A stretch of 64,000 bases of DNA from Streptomyces sp. NBC_00390 (GTDB taxonomy: Bacteria > Actinomycetota > Actinomycetes > Streptomycetales > Streptomycetaceae), in the NCBI RefSeq assembly GCF_036057275.1, contig NZ_CP107945.1, forward strand, positions 5,952,001 through 6,016,000. The letters are read 5' to 3'. Below, one piece after another: positions 51,304 to 60,393 of this stretch. The translations under genes were made by a program, and so were the position numbers. Numbering within the stretch: the stretch's first letter is position 1; each line of letters opens with the position of its first letter. The notes below the pieces were generated by a model. It saw only the letters and a list, made by a program, of their open reading frames with translations, was not told the DNA's origin and searched no databases.

Positions 51304-51320
51304 TCTGACCTTCCATCAGA
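51304..51320. promoter_or_regulatory. Palindrome TCTGA-N7-TCAGA, acyl-CoA dehydrogenase promoter
   Basis: TCTGACCTTCCATCAGA. It shares TCTGAC-N3-CCATCAGA with the copy at 12183 and immediately precedes the KstR motif. Confidence 0.6.
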
Positions 51321-51321
51321 T

Positions 51322-51335
51322 TGAAACGTGTTCTA
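51322..51335. promoter_or_regulatory. KstR operator, exact match, acyl-CoA dehydrogenase promoter
   Basis: TGAAACGTGTTCTA matches TnnAACnnGTTnnA fully and ends 44 bp before the start codon at 51380. Confidence 0.7.
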
Positions 51336-51379
51336 CTCTGCCCGCGTCCCGATCCGTCGCGATCGACCTGGGGATGCGC

Positions 51380-53539
51380 ATGGGCATCGGAATCACGCAG
51401 GAACAAAGGGAGTTGGCCGAAGCGGTACGGGGCGGGCTGGAGCGGGCCGCGCCGCCGGAGTATGTGCGCAAGTGTCTGGACGTGCCCGCCTCGGCCACAG
51501 GACGGCCCGCCTACTGGGACGGGATCGCGGCGCAGGGGCTGCTCGGGGTGCATCTGCCCGAGGAGCACGGCGGCGGAGGCGGCACCCTGCTCGACCTGGC
51601 CGTCGTGGTCGAGGAGACCGGGCGGAGTCTCCTGCCGGGGCCGTATCTCCCGAGCGTCCTCGCCGCCGAAGTGCTGCGGCGCACCGGGCGCGGTGAGCTC
51701 GCCGCGACGCTCGCCGACGGGACCCGGACCGGGGCCGTCGCCCTCACGGCCGGCAGCCTCACCGCCGTACCGGCCGAAGACGGCTACGTGCTGGACGGGA
51801 CCGCGCCGCCCGTCCTCGCGGGGGCGCAGGCCGATCTGCTGCTGCTTCCCGCGATGTCCGGGCAGGGCACGGTCTGGGCCGTGGCCGACGCCGTCGCGCT
51901 GACCGTGCGCGCCCACGACAGCGCCGATCCGGTCCGGCCCACCGCCGAGGTGAGTGCCGCCGGGGTGCTCGTACGGGACACGCTCGACATCGAGCCGGAC
52001 CTCGTGCACGACCTGGCGTCCGTGCTGCTCGCGGCGGAGGCGTGCGGCGTCGCGGCGCGCGCACTGGAGACCGCCGCCCAATACGCCGCGGTGCGCGAGC
52101 AGTTCGGGCGGCCCATCGGGCGGTTCCAGGCGATCAAACACCTGTGCGCCGACATGCTCGTACGGCTGGAGCAGGCCCGCGCGCTGACCTGGGACGCGGC
52201 GCGGGCCGCCGGCACCGCCCCGCCGCAGGTCCGGTCTCTCACCGCCGCCCTCGCCGCGTCGGCCGCGCTGGATGCCGCGTACAGCTGTGCCAAGGACTGC
52301 ATCCAGGTGCTCGGCGGGATCGGGTTCACCTGGGAACACGACGCGCACCTGTACCTGCGGCGGGCCCTGGTGGCACGGCAGCTGCTGGGACCGGGCGACA
52401 CCCACCGGCTCCGGGCCGTCGCCCTCGCCGCCTCCGGGGCGCGCCGCGAGCTGACCCTGGAGCTGCCACAGGAGGCGGACGCCCACCGGGCGGCCGCACG
52501 CGACGTCATCGGTGCCGTACGCGGGCTGGACCCGTCTGCCGCACGCCGTGCCCTCGCGCCCACCGGCTACGCGGCCCCGCACCTGCCCGCGCCCTACGGC
52601 CTGGGCGCGGGCCCGCTCCAGCAGCTCGCCGTCCAGCAGGAGCTGGCCGCTGCCGGGGTGCGGCTGAGCGACCTCGGCATCGCCGCCTGGGTGGTGCCCT
52701 CGCTCCTCGCCCACGGCACGAAGGAGCAGCAGGAGCGCTATCTGCTGCCCACGCTCCGCGGCGACCTGCGCTGGTGCCAGCTGTTCTCCGAGCCGGGCGC
52801 CGGATCGGACCTGGCGAGCCTGCGGACCCGGGCCGAACTGACCGAGGACGGCTGGCGGGTCAACGGGCAGAAGGTGTGGACGAGTTCGGCGCGTACGGCC
52901 GACTTCGGCATCCTGCTCGCCCGCACCGACCCCGACGCCCCCAAACACCGGGGGCTCGGCTACTTCGTCGTCGACATGACGGGCACCCGGGGGATCGACA
53001 TCAGACCGCTGAAGGAGATCACCGGGGAGTCGCTGTTCAACGAGGTGTTCTTCGACGACGCGCTGCTGCCGCCGGACTCCCTGGTCGGGCAGGCGGGGGA
53101 CGGCTGGCGCGTCGCCCGCAACACGCTCGGCAACGAACGCGTGCACATGGCCGACCAGATGTCCTTCACCACCGGCATCGAGGCCCTGCTCGCCCGGGCC
53201 GGCGACCTGGACCACGCACAACGCGCCCGTATCGGCGCCCTTGTTGCCGAATCACATGCCCTCGCCTGCATCGGCCTGCGCACCACGCTGCAGCAGGTGT
53301 CCGGACTCGAACCGGGCGCCGGGGCCTCCGTACGCAAGCTGATCCAGACCACGCACCAGCAGAAGACCGCCGGACTCGCCCTCGAACTGCTCGGCCCGGC
53401 GGGTGCGGTGCGCGAGGGCGCGGGCGCACGGGCCGTGCACGAGCTGCTGATGTCGCGCTGCCTGACCATCGCGGGCGGCACCACGCAGGTCCAGCTCAAT
53501 GTCGTCGCCGAGCGCATCCTCGGCCTGCCGCGAGACTGA
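51380..53539 (+). CDS. fadE34: Fused double acyl-CoA dehydrogenase (FadE34/ChsE3-like)
   Basis: 719 residues holding two acyl-CoA dehydrogenase domains in one chain, N domain about 1-340 and C domain about 350-719. The C domain has the FAD signature CQLFSEPGAGSDLASLRTRAE, GQKVWTSSA, and terminal TIAGGTTQVQLNVVAERILGLPRD. The N domain keeps LHLPEEHGGGGG-like and REQFGRPIGRFQAIKH segments. Length and layout match M. tuberculosis FadE34 (about 711 aa), which dehydrogenates steroid side-chain acyl-CoA. ATG 51380 is chosen with GGGG upstream. It is co-transcribed with the thiolase at 53552. Confidence 0.88.
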   Translation: MGIGITQEQRELAEAVRGGLERAAPPEYVRKCLDVPASATGRPAYWDGIAAQGLLGVHLPEEHGGGGGTLLDLAVVVEETGRSLLPGPYLPSVLAAEVLRRTGRGELAATLADGTRTGAVALTAGSLTAVPAEDGYVLDGTAPPVLAGAQADLLLLPAMSGQGTVWAVADAVALTVRAHDSADPVRPTAEVSAAGVLVRDTLDIEPDLVHDLASVLLAAEACGVAARALETAAQYAAVREQFGRPIGRFQAIKHLCADMLVRLEQARALTWDAARAAGTAPPQVRSLTAALAASAALDAAYSCAKDCIQVLGGIGFTWEHDAHLYLRRALVARQLLGPGDTHRLRAVALAASGARRELTLELPQEADAHRAAARDVIGAVRGLDPSAARRALAPTGYAAPHLPAPYGLGAGPLQQLAVQQELAAAGVRLSDLGIAAWVVPSLLAHGTKEQQERYLLPTLRGDLRWCQLFSEPGAGSDLASLRTRAELTEDGWRVNGQKVWTSSARTADFGILLARTDPDAPKHRGLGYFVVDMTGTRGIDIRPLKEITGESLFNEVFFDDALLPPDSLVGQAGDGWRVARNTLGNERVHMADQMSFTTGIEALLARAGDLDHAQRARIGALVAESHALACIGLRTTLQQVSGLEPGAGASVRKLIQTTHQQKTAGLALELLGPAGAVREGAGARAVHELLMSRCLTIAGGTTQVQLNVVAERILGLPRD

Positions 53540-53551
53540 AGGAGCACGGAG

Positions 53552-54742
53552 ATGAAGGCGTACATCGTCGGCGTGGGGATGACGAAGTTCGAGAAGCCCG
53601 AGACGCGGGACTGGCAGTACTGGGACATGGCGCGGGAGGCCGGCACCCGGGCGCTCGCCGACGCGGGAGTCCCGTACGAGCAGGTGCAGCAGGTCCCCGT
53701 CGGCTACTGCTTCCAGGCCTCGACCGCCGGGCAGCGTGCCGTCTACGAACTGGGCCTGACCGGCGTACCCGTCTTCAACGTCAACAACAACTGCGCGACC
53801 GGGGCCACCGCGCTGATGCTGGCGCGGCAGTTCGTCGAGGGAGGCGCCTGCGACTGCGTACTCGCGCTGGGCTTCGAGAAGATGTCCCGCGGCTCCCTGG
53901 GGTCCGGCGCGGACGGGGGAGACTTCAAGGCGTCACCCGTCGCCCGCCACTACGCCGTCATGGCGGCCCGCCACGGCTTCGAGACGACCCCGCCCACCGC
54001 CCAGATCTTCGGCAACGCGGCGCGCGAGCACATCGAGCGCTACGGCACGACCGAGGCACAGCTCGCCGCCGTCGGAGCCAAGAACCACCGGCACTCGGCG
54101 AACAACCCGGACGCCCAGTTCCAGGACGTGTACGAGGTCGACGAGATCCTGGCCGCGAAGAGCGTCCACCGGCCGCTGACCAGGCTCCAGTGCTCGCCCA
54201 CCTCCGACGGGGCCGCGGCGGCCGTCGTCGTCTCCGAGCGTTTCGTCGTCCGGCACGGTCTGCACGACAAGGCCGTGGAGATCGCGGCCCAGGCGATGAC
54301 CACCGACACGGAGGAGTCCTTCGCGTCCGGCTCCTGCATCGATGCCGTGGGCAAGCCCATGTCACGGGCGGCGGCCCGCGCCGTGTACGAGAGCTCAGGG
54401 CTCGGCATCGAGGACGTGGACGTCGTCGAACTGCACGACTGCTTCTCCATCAACGAGCTCCTGACCTACGAGGCGCTCGGCATGTGCGCGGACGGCGAGT
54501 CCGGCAAGCTCGTGGAGAGCGGGGCGACGACCTACGGCGGCCGGTGGGTGGTCAACCCGTCCGGCGGCCTGATCTCCAAGGGGCATCCGCTCGGTGCGAC
54601 GGGTCTTGCCCAGGCGGCCGAGCTGGTGCGGCAGCTGCGGGGCGAGGCGGGGCCCCGGCAGGTGGCCGGCGCCCGGGTGGGGCTCGCGCACAACATCGGG
54701 CTCGGCGGGGCGGCCGTGGTGACGCTGCTGCGGAGGTTCTAG
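53552..54742 (+). CDS. Thiolase-fold lipid-transfer protein (Ltp/SCP-x type)
   Basis: 396 residues. Thiolase catalytic region FNVNNNCATGATALMLARQ (Cys), VVELHDCFSINELLTYEALG and GLISKGHPLGATGLAQAAEL (His). This is the SCP2-thiolase/Ltp group rather than FadA: the start MKAYIVGVGMTKFEKP is typical. In sterol catabolism Ltp-type enzymes act as thiolases or retro-aldolases late in side-chain removal. It follows the fused acyl-CoA dehydrogenase by 12 nt with an AGGAG in the gap and ends in a strong hairpin. Confidence 0.88.
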   Translation: MKAYIVGVGMTKFEKPETRDWQYWDMAREAGTRALADAGVPYEQVQQVPVGYCFQASTAGQRAVYELGLTGVPVFNVNNNCATGATALMLARQFVEGGACDCVLALGFEKMSRGSLGSGADGGDFKASPVARHYAVMAARHGFETTPPTAQIFGNAAREHIERYGTTEAQLAAVGAKNHRHSANNPDAQFQDVYEVDEILAAKSVHRPLTRLQCSPTSDGAAAAVVVSERFVVRHGLHDKAVEIAAQAMTTDTEESFASGSCIDAVGKPMSRAAARAVYESSGLGIEDVDVVELHDCFSINELLTYEALGMCADGESGKLVESGATTYGGRWVVNPSGGLISKGHPLGATGLAQAAELVRQLRGEAGPRQVAGARVGLAHNIGLGGAAVVTLLRRF

Positions 54743-54766
54743 GACCACTGGGCCCGGTGGTCCTAG
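54739..54766 (+). terminator. Hairpin terminator overlapping the thiolase stop codon
   Basis: CTAGGACCAC and GTGGTCCTAG form a perfect 10-bp stem with an 8-nt GC-rich loop. The stop codon TAG lies inside the left arm. Confidence 0.75.
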
Positions 54767-54837
54767 GACCGCCGGGCCCCGTCCGTACATCGGAATCCGG
54801 ATGTCAGGACCGTGCGACGGCTGCGACCATGACACCC

Positions 54838-56286
54838 ATGGCCCAAGCCCGCCCGCACACCGAGATGCCCGCACCGTCGCCCGGCACCGCGCGGTCCCCG
54901 CGCACCTGGGCGGCGATCCTTGCCGCGTGCGCGGGGCAGTTCCTCGTCGTGCTCGACGTCTCCGTCGTCAATGTGGCGCTGCCGTCCATGCGCGCCGACC
55001 TGCGGCTGTCCGCCACCGGGCTGCAGTGGGTGCTGAACGCCTACTCGATCGCCTTCGCCGGCTTCATGCTGCTGGGCGGGCGGGCGGCCGACATCTTCGG
55101 GCGCAAGCGGATGTTCCTCGTGGGGCTCGGTCTGTTCACCGCCGCGTCCGTGGCCGGGGGACTCGCGGTGGAGGGCTGGCAGCTGCTGGCCGCCCGCGCC
55201 GTACAGGGTCTCGGGGCGGCCGTGCTCGCCCCGGCGACGCTCACCATCATCACCGCCGCGGTGCCGCAGGGGCCCGCGCGGACCAGAGCGATCGGCACCT
55301 GGGCGGCGGTCGGCGCGGCGGGCGGCGCGGCCGGGGGACTGGTCGGTGGAGTGCTGACCGATCTGCTGTCCTGGCGCTGGGTGCTGCTGATCAACGTGCC
55401 GGTGGGCGCGGCGGTGCTGGTCGCCGCGGCGGCCTGGCTGACCGAGGGCCGGGCGAGCGGGAGCCGCCGCCTCGACCTGCCGGGCGCTGTCCTGGTCACC
55501 GGCGGACTGGCCGCCGTCGCGTACGGCATCGTGCAGACCGAGGAGTCGGGGTGGACGGCGGGCGCGACGGTGCTGCCGCTGCTCGGCGGACTCACGCTGC
55601 TGGGGCTGTTCGTCGCGGTGGAGGCGAGGACGGCGGCGCCGCTGATGCCGCTGAAGGTGTTCCGCTCCCGGGCGGTCACGGCTGCCAACGTGACGATGAC
55701 GGTGTGCGGTTCGGCGTCCTTCGCCATGTGGTTCTTCATGACGGTCTACGCCCAGAACGTGCTGGACTACACGCCGTTGGAGGCCGGACTCGCCCTGATC
55801 CCCAGCTCGCTCAGCGTCGTCCTCGGCTCGAAGATCGCGCCGAGGCTGATGGCGAAGGGAGGCGCGCGCAATGTCGCGGTCCTCGGTGCGCTGATCGCGG
55901 CGGTGGGCTTCGGCTGGCAGTCCACGATGACCGCCGACGGCGGCTTCCTCACGGCGATCGCAGGCCCCGGCATCCTGATGATGACAGGCGTCGGGCTGGC
56001 GATGACTCCCCTCGCGACGCTGGCCACATCGAGCGCCGGCCCCGGCGACGCGGGACTGGTCTCCGGTCTGATCAACACCTCCCGCACGATGGGCGGCGCG
56101 CTGGGCCTGGCGATCCTCACCACCGTCGCCGCCTCGCGCACCGCGGGCCGCACCGGACCCGAGGCGCTGGCGGAGGGCTATGCGCTGGCCTTCCGTACGG
56201 GTACGGGCGTACTGCTCGCCGCCGCGGTGCTGATGCTGCTGTGGCTGCCGCGAACCGGCGCCGGCGGGGGCCGGGCACTGTCATAG
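54838..56286 (+). CDS. MFS multidrug-type transporter (DHA2 family, 14 helices)
   Basis: 482 residues. Motif D1/A: LDVSVVNVALPSMRADL near helix 1 and GGRAADIFGRKRMFLVGLGLF. Motif C-like GAAGGAAGGLVGGVLTDLLSWRWVLLINVPVG is typical of drug:H+ antiporters. A Pro/Thr-rich N-terminus precedes helix 1. The ATG at 54838 is chosen; 54829 is also in frame. No TetR gene is adjacent, so its inducer is unknown. It follows the thiolase terminator and is probably a separate transcription unit. Confidence 0.88.
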   Translation: MAQARPHTEMPAPSPGTARSPRTWAAILAACAGQFLVVLDVSVVNVALPSMRADLRLSATGLQWVLNAYSIAFAGFMLLGGRAADIFGRKRMFLVGLGLFTAASVAGGLAVEGWQLLAARAVQGLGAAVLAPATLTIITAAVPQGPARTRAIGTWAAVGAAGGAAGGLVGGVLTDLLSWRWVLLINVPVGAAVLVAAAAWLTEGRASGSRRLDLPGAVLVTGGLAAVAYGIVQTEESGWTAGATVLPLLGGLTLLGLFVAVEARTAAPLMPLKVFRSRAVTAANVTMTVCGSASFAMWFFMTVYAQNVLDYTPLEAGLALIPSSLSVVLGSKIAPRLMAKGGARNVAVLGALIAAVGFGWQSTMTADGGFLTAIAGPGILMMTGVGLAMTPLATLATSSAGPGDAGLVSGLINTSRTMGGALGLAILTTVAASRTAGRTGPEALAEGYALAFRTGTGVLLAAAVLMLLWLPRTGAGGGRALS

Positions 56287-56354
56287 GCCGCCGATAGCCT
56301 GGCCGGGACCTGAGCAGAACCGGGCCGGCGCCACGTCCGGCCGAGGGGGACACC

Positions 56355-56951
56355 ATGAAGTGGTCGGAGCTGACACCGGGCGGGCTGTACATCGTGCGCG
56401 TGCGTGACAAGCGCGATCGGGAGCCGCAGTTGACGATCATGCGGATCAGTGAGTCCAGGCGCCTGTGGCGGTGGGACGGGGACCGGTCCTACGTGGTCGC
56501 CAAGGACGCCAGGCGCCCCGCTCGGACCAAGGGCATCGGCTATCTCGCCGTCCGGCCGCCGATGTCGTTCGACGCGTCCAGAGCGGGCGGGGTGCTGTCG
56601 CGCAGTGTCGTGCGCTGGGCCCGGTCGCTCGTCGTGATGCGCTCCCCGCTGCCCGACCCCGCGAAGGAGAGCAAGGTCTGGTTCGACGTGCCGACCGACG
56701 AGGACGAGCTCCAGTGGTGTGTGTACGACCCGAAGGACGTCGTCTGCCCGTTCATATGGCCCACGGAATTCCAGGATCGCATTCTTGGGCGACTGGCGGC
56801 GCTCGGCGTGGAACGGCACGGGGCGGAGTTCCCGCCGCTGCCCGAGGGCACTTTCGGGCGCATCGACGTCCACCGCGGCTCGCTGCCGCTGGACGTCCTC
56901 GCCGATCTCCTCGACCGCATACCCGAGAAGCCCCGGGAGTCGGCTCCCTGA
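56355..56951 (+). CDS. Hypothetical soluble protein
   Basis: 198 residues, starting MKWSELTPGGLYIVRVRDKRDREPQLTIMRISESRRLWRWDGDRSYV. This is a small beta-barrel-like N-terminus followed by an alpha/beta C-terminal part (QWCVYDPKDVVCPFIWPTEFQDRILGRL). There is no membrane segment. GAGGGGGACACC precedes the ATG. No family is recognised. It is convergent with the response regulator (6-nt gap). Confidence 0.65.
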   Translation: MKWSELTPGGLYIVRVRDKRDREPQLTIMRISESRRLWRWDGDRSYVVAKDARRPARTKGIGYLAVRPPMSFDASRAGGVLSRSVVRWARSLVVMRSPLPDPAKESKVWFDVPTDEDELQWCVYDPKDVVCPFIWPTEFQDRILGRLAALGVERHGAEFPPLPEGTFGRIDVHRGSLPLDVLADLLDRIPEKPRESAP

Positions 56952-56957
56952 CGCCGG

Positions 56958-57599
56958 TCAGAGCCACCCCTGCTGACGGGCCGCCCGTACCGCCTCCATG
57001 CGGTTGCGGCTGCCCGTCTTGCCGATCGCTGACGAGAGGTAGTTCCGTACGGTCGACTCCGACAGATGCAGCGCGGCCGCGATGTCGGCGACCGTCGCCC
57101 CGTCCACCGACGCGTTGAGCGCATCGCGCTCCCGCGCGGTCAACGGGCTCGGCCCCGCGCCGAGTGCGGCCGCGGCCAGTGCCGGATCGATGACGGTCTC
57201 GCCCGTCAGCACCTTCCGGATCGCCGCGGCCAGCTCCTCCACGGGCCCGTCCTTGACGAGGAACCCGGCGGCCCCGGCCTCCATCGCGCGCCGCAGATAA
57301 CCGGGCCGCCCGAAGGTGGTGAGGATCAACACCCGGCAGTCGGGCGCCTCGTCGCGCAGATCGGCAGCGGCGTCGAGCCCGCTGCGCCCCGGCAGTTCGA
57401 TGTCGAGCAGCGCCACATCGGGGCGCGCCACGAGCGCGGCATCCACGATCTCGTCACCACGCCCCACCTGCGCAACCACCTCCATGTCCGCCTCCAGCCC
57501 GAGCAGCAGCGCGAGTGCGCCGCGCATCATGCCCTGGTCCTCGGCGAGGAGTACGCGGATGCTTGTGGTGGGGCGCTGGTCCTGCGGCATTTCTTCCAC
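56958..57599 (-). CDS. NarL/LuxR-type response regulator
   Basis: 213 residues. Receiver domain with acidic pocket LLAEDQG and phospho-acceptor Asp in VALLDIELPG, then Thr and Lys (LTTFGRP, FLVKDGP). Output domain LTARERDALNASVDGATVADIAAALHLSESTVRNYLSSAIGK is a LuxR-type HTH. It is partnered with the DesK-type kinase at 58099, but two tiny ORFs separate them. Start is GTG 57599 or ATG 57590. Confidence 0.9.
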   Translation of the reverse strand: MEEMPQDQRPTTSIRVLLAEDQGMMRGALALLLGLEADMEVVAQVGRGDEIVDAALVARPDVALLDIELPGRSGLDAAADLRDEAPDCRVLILTTFGRPGYLRRAMEAGAAGFLVKDGPVEELAAAIRKVLTGETVIDPALAAAALGAGPSPLTARERDALNASVDGATVADIAAALHLSESTVRNYLSSAIGKTGSRNRMEAVRAARQQGWL

Positions 57600-57658
57600 G
57601 CGTCAAGGCTACGGCCAACGCCCAGGTCGGACAGTGCAGAAGAGCGGCGGACCAGGCA

Positions 57659-57760
57659 CTACTCCTTGTCACGGTTACGGGCGTACCAGACCAGCCCGGC
57701 GACGAGCACGGTGAGGAAGACGAGGGGTACGAGGGCGCCCAGGGCGCGGCCGGCGGACAT
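57659..57760 (-). CDS. Tiny single-pass membrane peptide (33 aa) inside a two-component locus
   Basis: 33 residues: short N-terminus, a transmembrane helix ALVPLVFLTVLVAGLVWYA and a charged RNRDKE end. Its ATG overlaps the TGA of the 32-aa ORF (TGATG), so it should be translated by coupling. No homologue is recognised. It lies between the histidine kinase and response regulator genes on the same strand, where small peptides often modulate sensor kinases; that role is inferred. Confidence 0.55.
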   Translation of the reverse strand: MSAGRALGALVPLVFLTVLVAGLVWYARNRDKE

Positions 57761-57858
57761 CAGACCTGCTCGGGCTGGTGGGACACGTGCTGGTGGGACT
57801 CCGGGCACACGGAGCCGGCGGGCTCGGTGGTGCGCGGGCCAGGGGCTGGGGTGTTCAT
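57760..57858 (-). CDS. Tiny His/Cys-containing peptide (32 aa)
   Basis: 32 residues, starting MNTPAPGPRTTEPAGSVCPE and continuing with three His in a short Gln/His/Glu stretch. AAGGA lies 8 nt upstream of the ATG, a good ribosome binding site. Overlaps the next ORF (TGATG). It is too short for family assignment; metal binding is conceivable from the His and Cys residues. Confidence 0.45.
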   Translation of the reverse strand: MNTPAPGPRTTEPAGSVCPESHQHVSHQPEQV

Positions 57859-58098
57859 GGCTCAGGTCCTTGCTGGGGGTCGGCGCGGGGGCGTGGCGGG
57901 GGAGGGGGGACGTCGAGACGTAGGGGTGCCGCAGTCCCGGCTGCCGGAGAAGCCGACGTGCAGATGCCCCGATATCCGCGGTGCAGGCCACCTCGGAGGG
58001 TGGGCGGAATATCTGACATGCGTGGAGCCCGAATGGTTACGCGGTTCCTCCGCTTTCACCGGACCGGGTGACCTCTCCCAGCCGCCCGCCCGCGCCGG

Positions 58099-59250
58099 TC
58101 AGCCCGCCGCCGCCTGCTCCGTCCCGTGCTCCGCCTGCGGTGATGCCACCGGAAGCCGTGCCACCACGCGGAACCCTCCCGCCGGGCCGGGGCCCGTTCC
58201 CAGCGTGCCGCCCGCCGCGACGAGCCGTTCCGAAAGGCCCCGCAGACCGCTGCCCGAAGGGCCGGGGCCCGGGCCGCGGCCGTCGTCCGTGATCTCCAGG
58301 TGGACATGGTCCGCCGCGGAGGTCAATGAGATGTCGCAGTGCGATGCCCCGGAGTGCCGTACGGCGTTGATGACCGATTCGCGGACCACCCAGCTCAGCA
58401 GAGTCTCCGTCTGCGGCTCCAGAAGGGGGCCTGCCAGGCGGATCGACGGTGTGATGCCCGCCGTGGTCAAGATGTCTCGGGCGCGGTCCAGTTCGGCGGT
58501 CAGGCTGCCCTCTCGGTAGCCCGTGACCGCCTCGCGTATCTCCGTCAGTGCCTGCCGGCCGACGGACTCGATGTCGGAGATCTGGGCCAGCGCCGCGTCG
58601 ACGTCGTGCGATGCCATACGGCGGGCGGCCTCCGATTTGACCACGATCACCGAGAGCGTGTGGCCCAGCAGATCGTGCAGGTCCCGGGAGAAACGCAGCC
58701 GCTCCCTGTCCACTGCGATGCGCGCCAGCTCCTGCCGGGTGAGGTGCAGTTCCCGCACGGTCTCGGACAGGGCGAGCAGCGCGGCGGTCACCATCGAGGA
58801 GACGAACGTGCCGTACGCGACGTCGACCGCGCCCCAGCCGTCCCGCACGCCCGCGACCGTGCCCACGGCCACGCAGAGCGGAAGGACCACCTGGACCAGT
58901 CGGCGGCCGCGCAGCACGGATCCGACGGCCAGGCCGAGCAGGGGGAAGAAGAGGAGCCATGCGCCGCCGTAGCCGATGGCGAGGGCGAAGGTGACGGAGG
59001 CGAGCGCGGTCAGCAGCCACCAGGTGGCGGGCGCCTCGCGGCGCCGTCCGTCGAAGGCCCGGAACACGATGGCGACGTACAGGGAGTTGAAGGCCAGCAC
59101 TCCGACAGCGCCGATCCACGGGTTGGGGGTCTCGCCCTGGAGGAGGTTGGAGACCGCGCCCATGCCCATCAGAAGCCATGGCAGCAGTGCGAACCCGTTG
59201 GGCGGCCCGGAGCGGCCCGTGCCCTCGCAGTTCTTTTCCGTCTTCGTCAT
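58099..59250 (-). CDS. DesK-type sensor histidine kinase
   Basis: 383 residues. About six N-terminal transmembrane helices (e.g. GFALLPWLLMGMGAVSNL, LGLAVGSVL), then a HisKA_3 box RFSRDLHDLLGHTLSVIVVKSE with the phospho-His about 191. A GHKL ATPase follows with SVVRESVINAVRHSGAS (N box) and DDGRGPGPGPSGSGLRGLSERL (G boxes). ATG 59250 is chosen; the 66-nt longer frame adds nothing homologous. It is divergent from the MaoC gene, so its upstream region also holds regulon operators. Confidence 0.9.
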   Translation of the reverse strand: MTKTEKNCEGTGRSGPPNGFALLPWLLMGMGAVSNLLQGETPNPWIGAVGVLAFNSLYVAIVFRAFDGRRREAPATWWLLTALASVTFALAIGYGGAWLLFFPLLGLAVGSVLRGRRLVQVVLPLCVAVGTVAGVRDGWGAVDVAYGTFVSSMVTAALLALSETVRELHLTRQELARIAVDRERLRFSRDLHDLLGHTLSVIVVKSEAARRMASHDVDAALAQISDIESVGRQALTEIREAVTGYREGSLTAELDRARDILTTAGITPSIRLAGPLLEPQTETLLSWVVRESVINAVRHSGASHCDISLTSAADHVHLEITDDGRGPGPGPSGSGLRGLSERLVAAGGTLGTGPGPAGGFRVVARLPVASPQAEHGTEQAAAG

Positions 59251-59342
59251 GGTGATGACGCTACGGAGCCGGAGGGCGGCCCGGCAGATCCGCTTGTACG
59301 GAGCTGGCGGTGACAAATGTCCCGGGTGCCGCGCGACGCGTA

Positions 59343-59359
59343 TCTGACGTAGTGTCAGC
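59343..59359. promoter_or_regulatory. Palindrome TCTGA-N7-TCAGc, MaoC/kinase intergenic
   Basis: TCTGACGTAGTGTCAGC, with one arm mismatch to the shared TCTGA-N7-TCAGA. It lies 93 bp upstream of the kinase and just upstream of the inferred MaoC promoter. Confidence 0.5.
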
Positions 59360-59363
59360 CTTC

Positions 59364-59392
59364 TTCACAAGTCATGAGGGCTGCGTTATACA
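59364..59392 (+). promoter_or_regulatory. Candidate sigma-70-type promoter of the MaoC operon
   Basis: TTCACA (59364-59369) and TATACA (59387-59392) are spaced 17 bp. The predicted start near 59399 puts the KstR operator at about +9 to +22, suited to repression. Confidence 0.45.
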
Positions 59393-59407
59393 TAGGGGCC
59401 ATCGGCC

Positions 59408-59421
59408 TAGAACGCGTTCTA
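59408..59421. promoter_or_regulatory. KstR operator, exact match and perfect palindrome, MaoC operon
   Basis: TAGAACGCGTTCTA, extended to CTAGAACGCGTTCTAG (59407-59422): a perfect 16-bp palindrome containing TnnAACnnGTTnnA exactly. This is the best operator in the window. Confidence 0.75.
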
Positions 59422-59517
59422 GAACGGGCTCGCGCGCCCGTCCCGTACGACCTCGGTGCGGCCGACGGTGCGGACGGCCGCGCCGAGGTCTTCCACTCAT
59501 CGAGGAGCAGCAGCCCC

Positions 59518-60372
<855 letters not shown>

Positions 60373-60393
60373 CCATGTGAGGAGAGCCGCACC

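Noticed and set aside
52042..56286. 1414-codon open frame spanning three genes
   Set aside because: Only the MFS part (from 54838) is real; the upstream part is the out-of-frame shadow of the dehydrogenase and thiolase genes.
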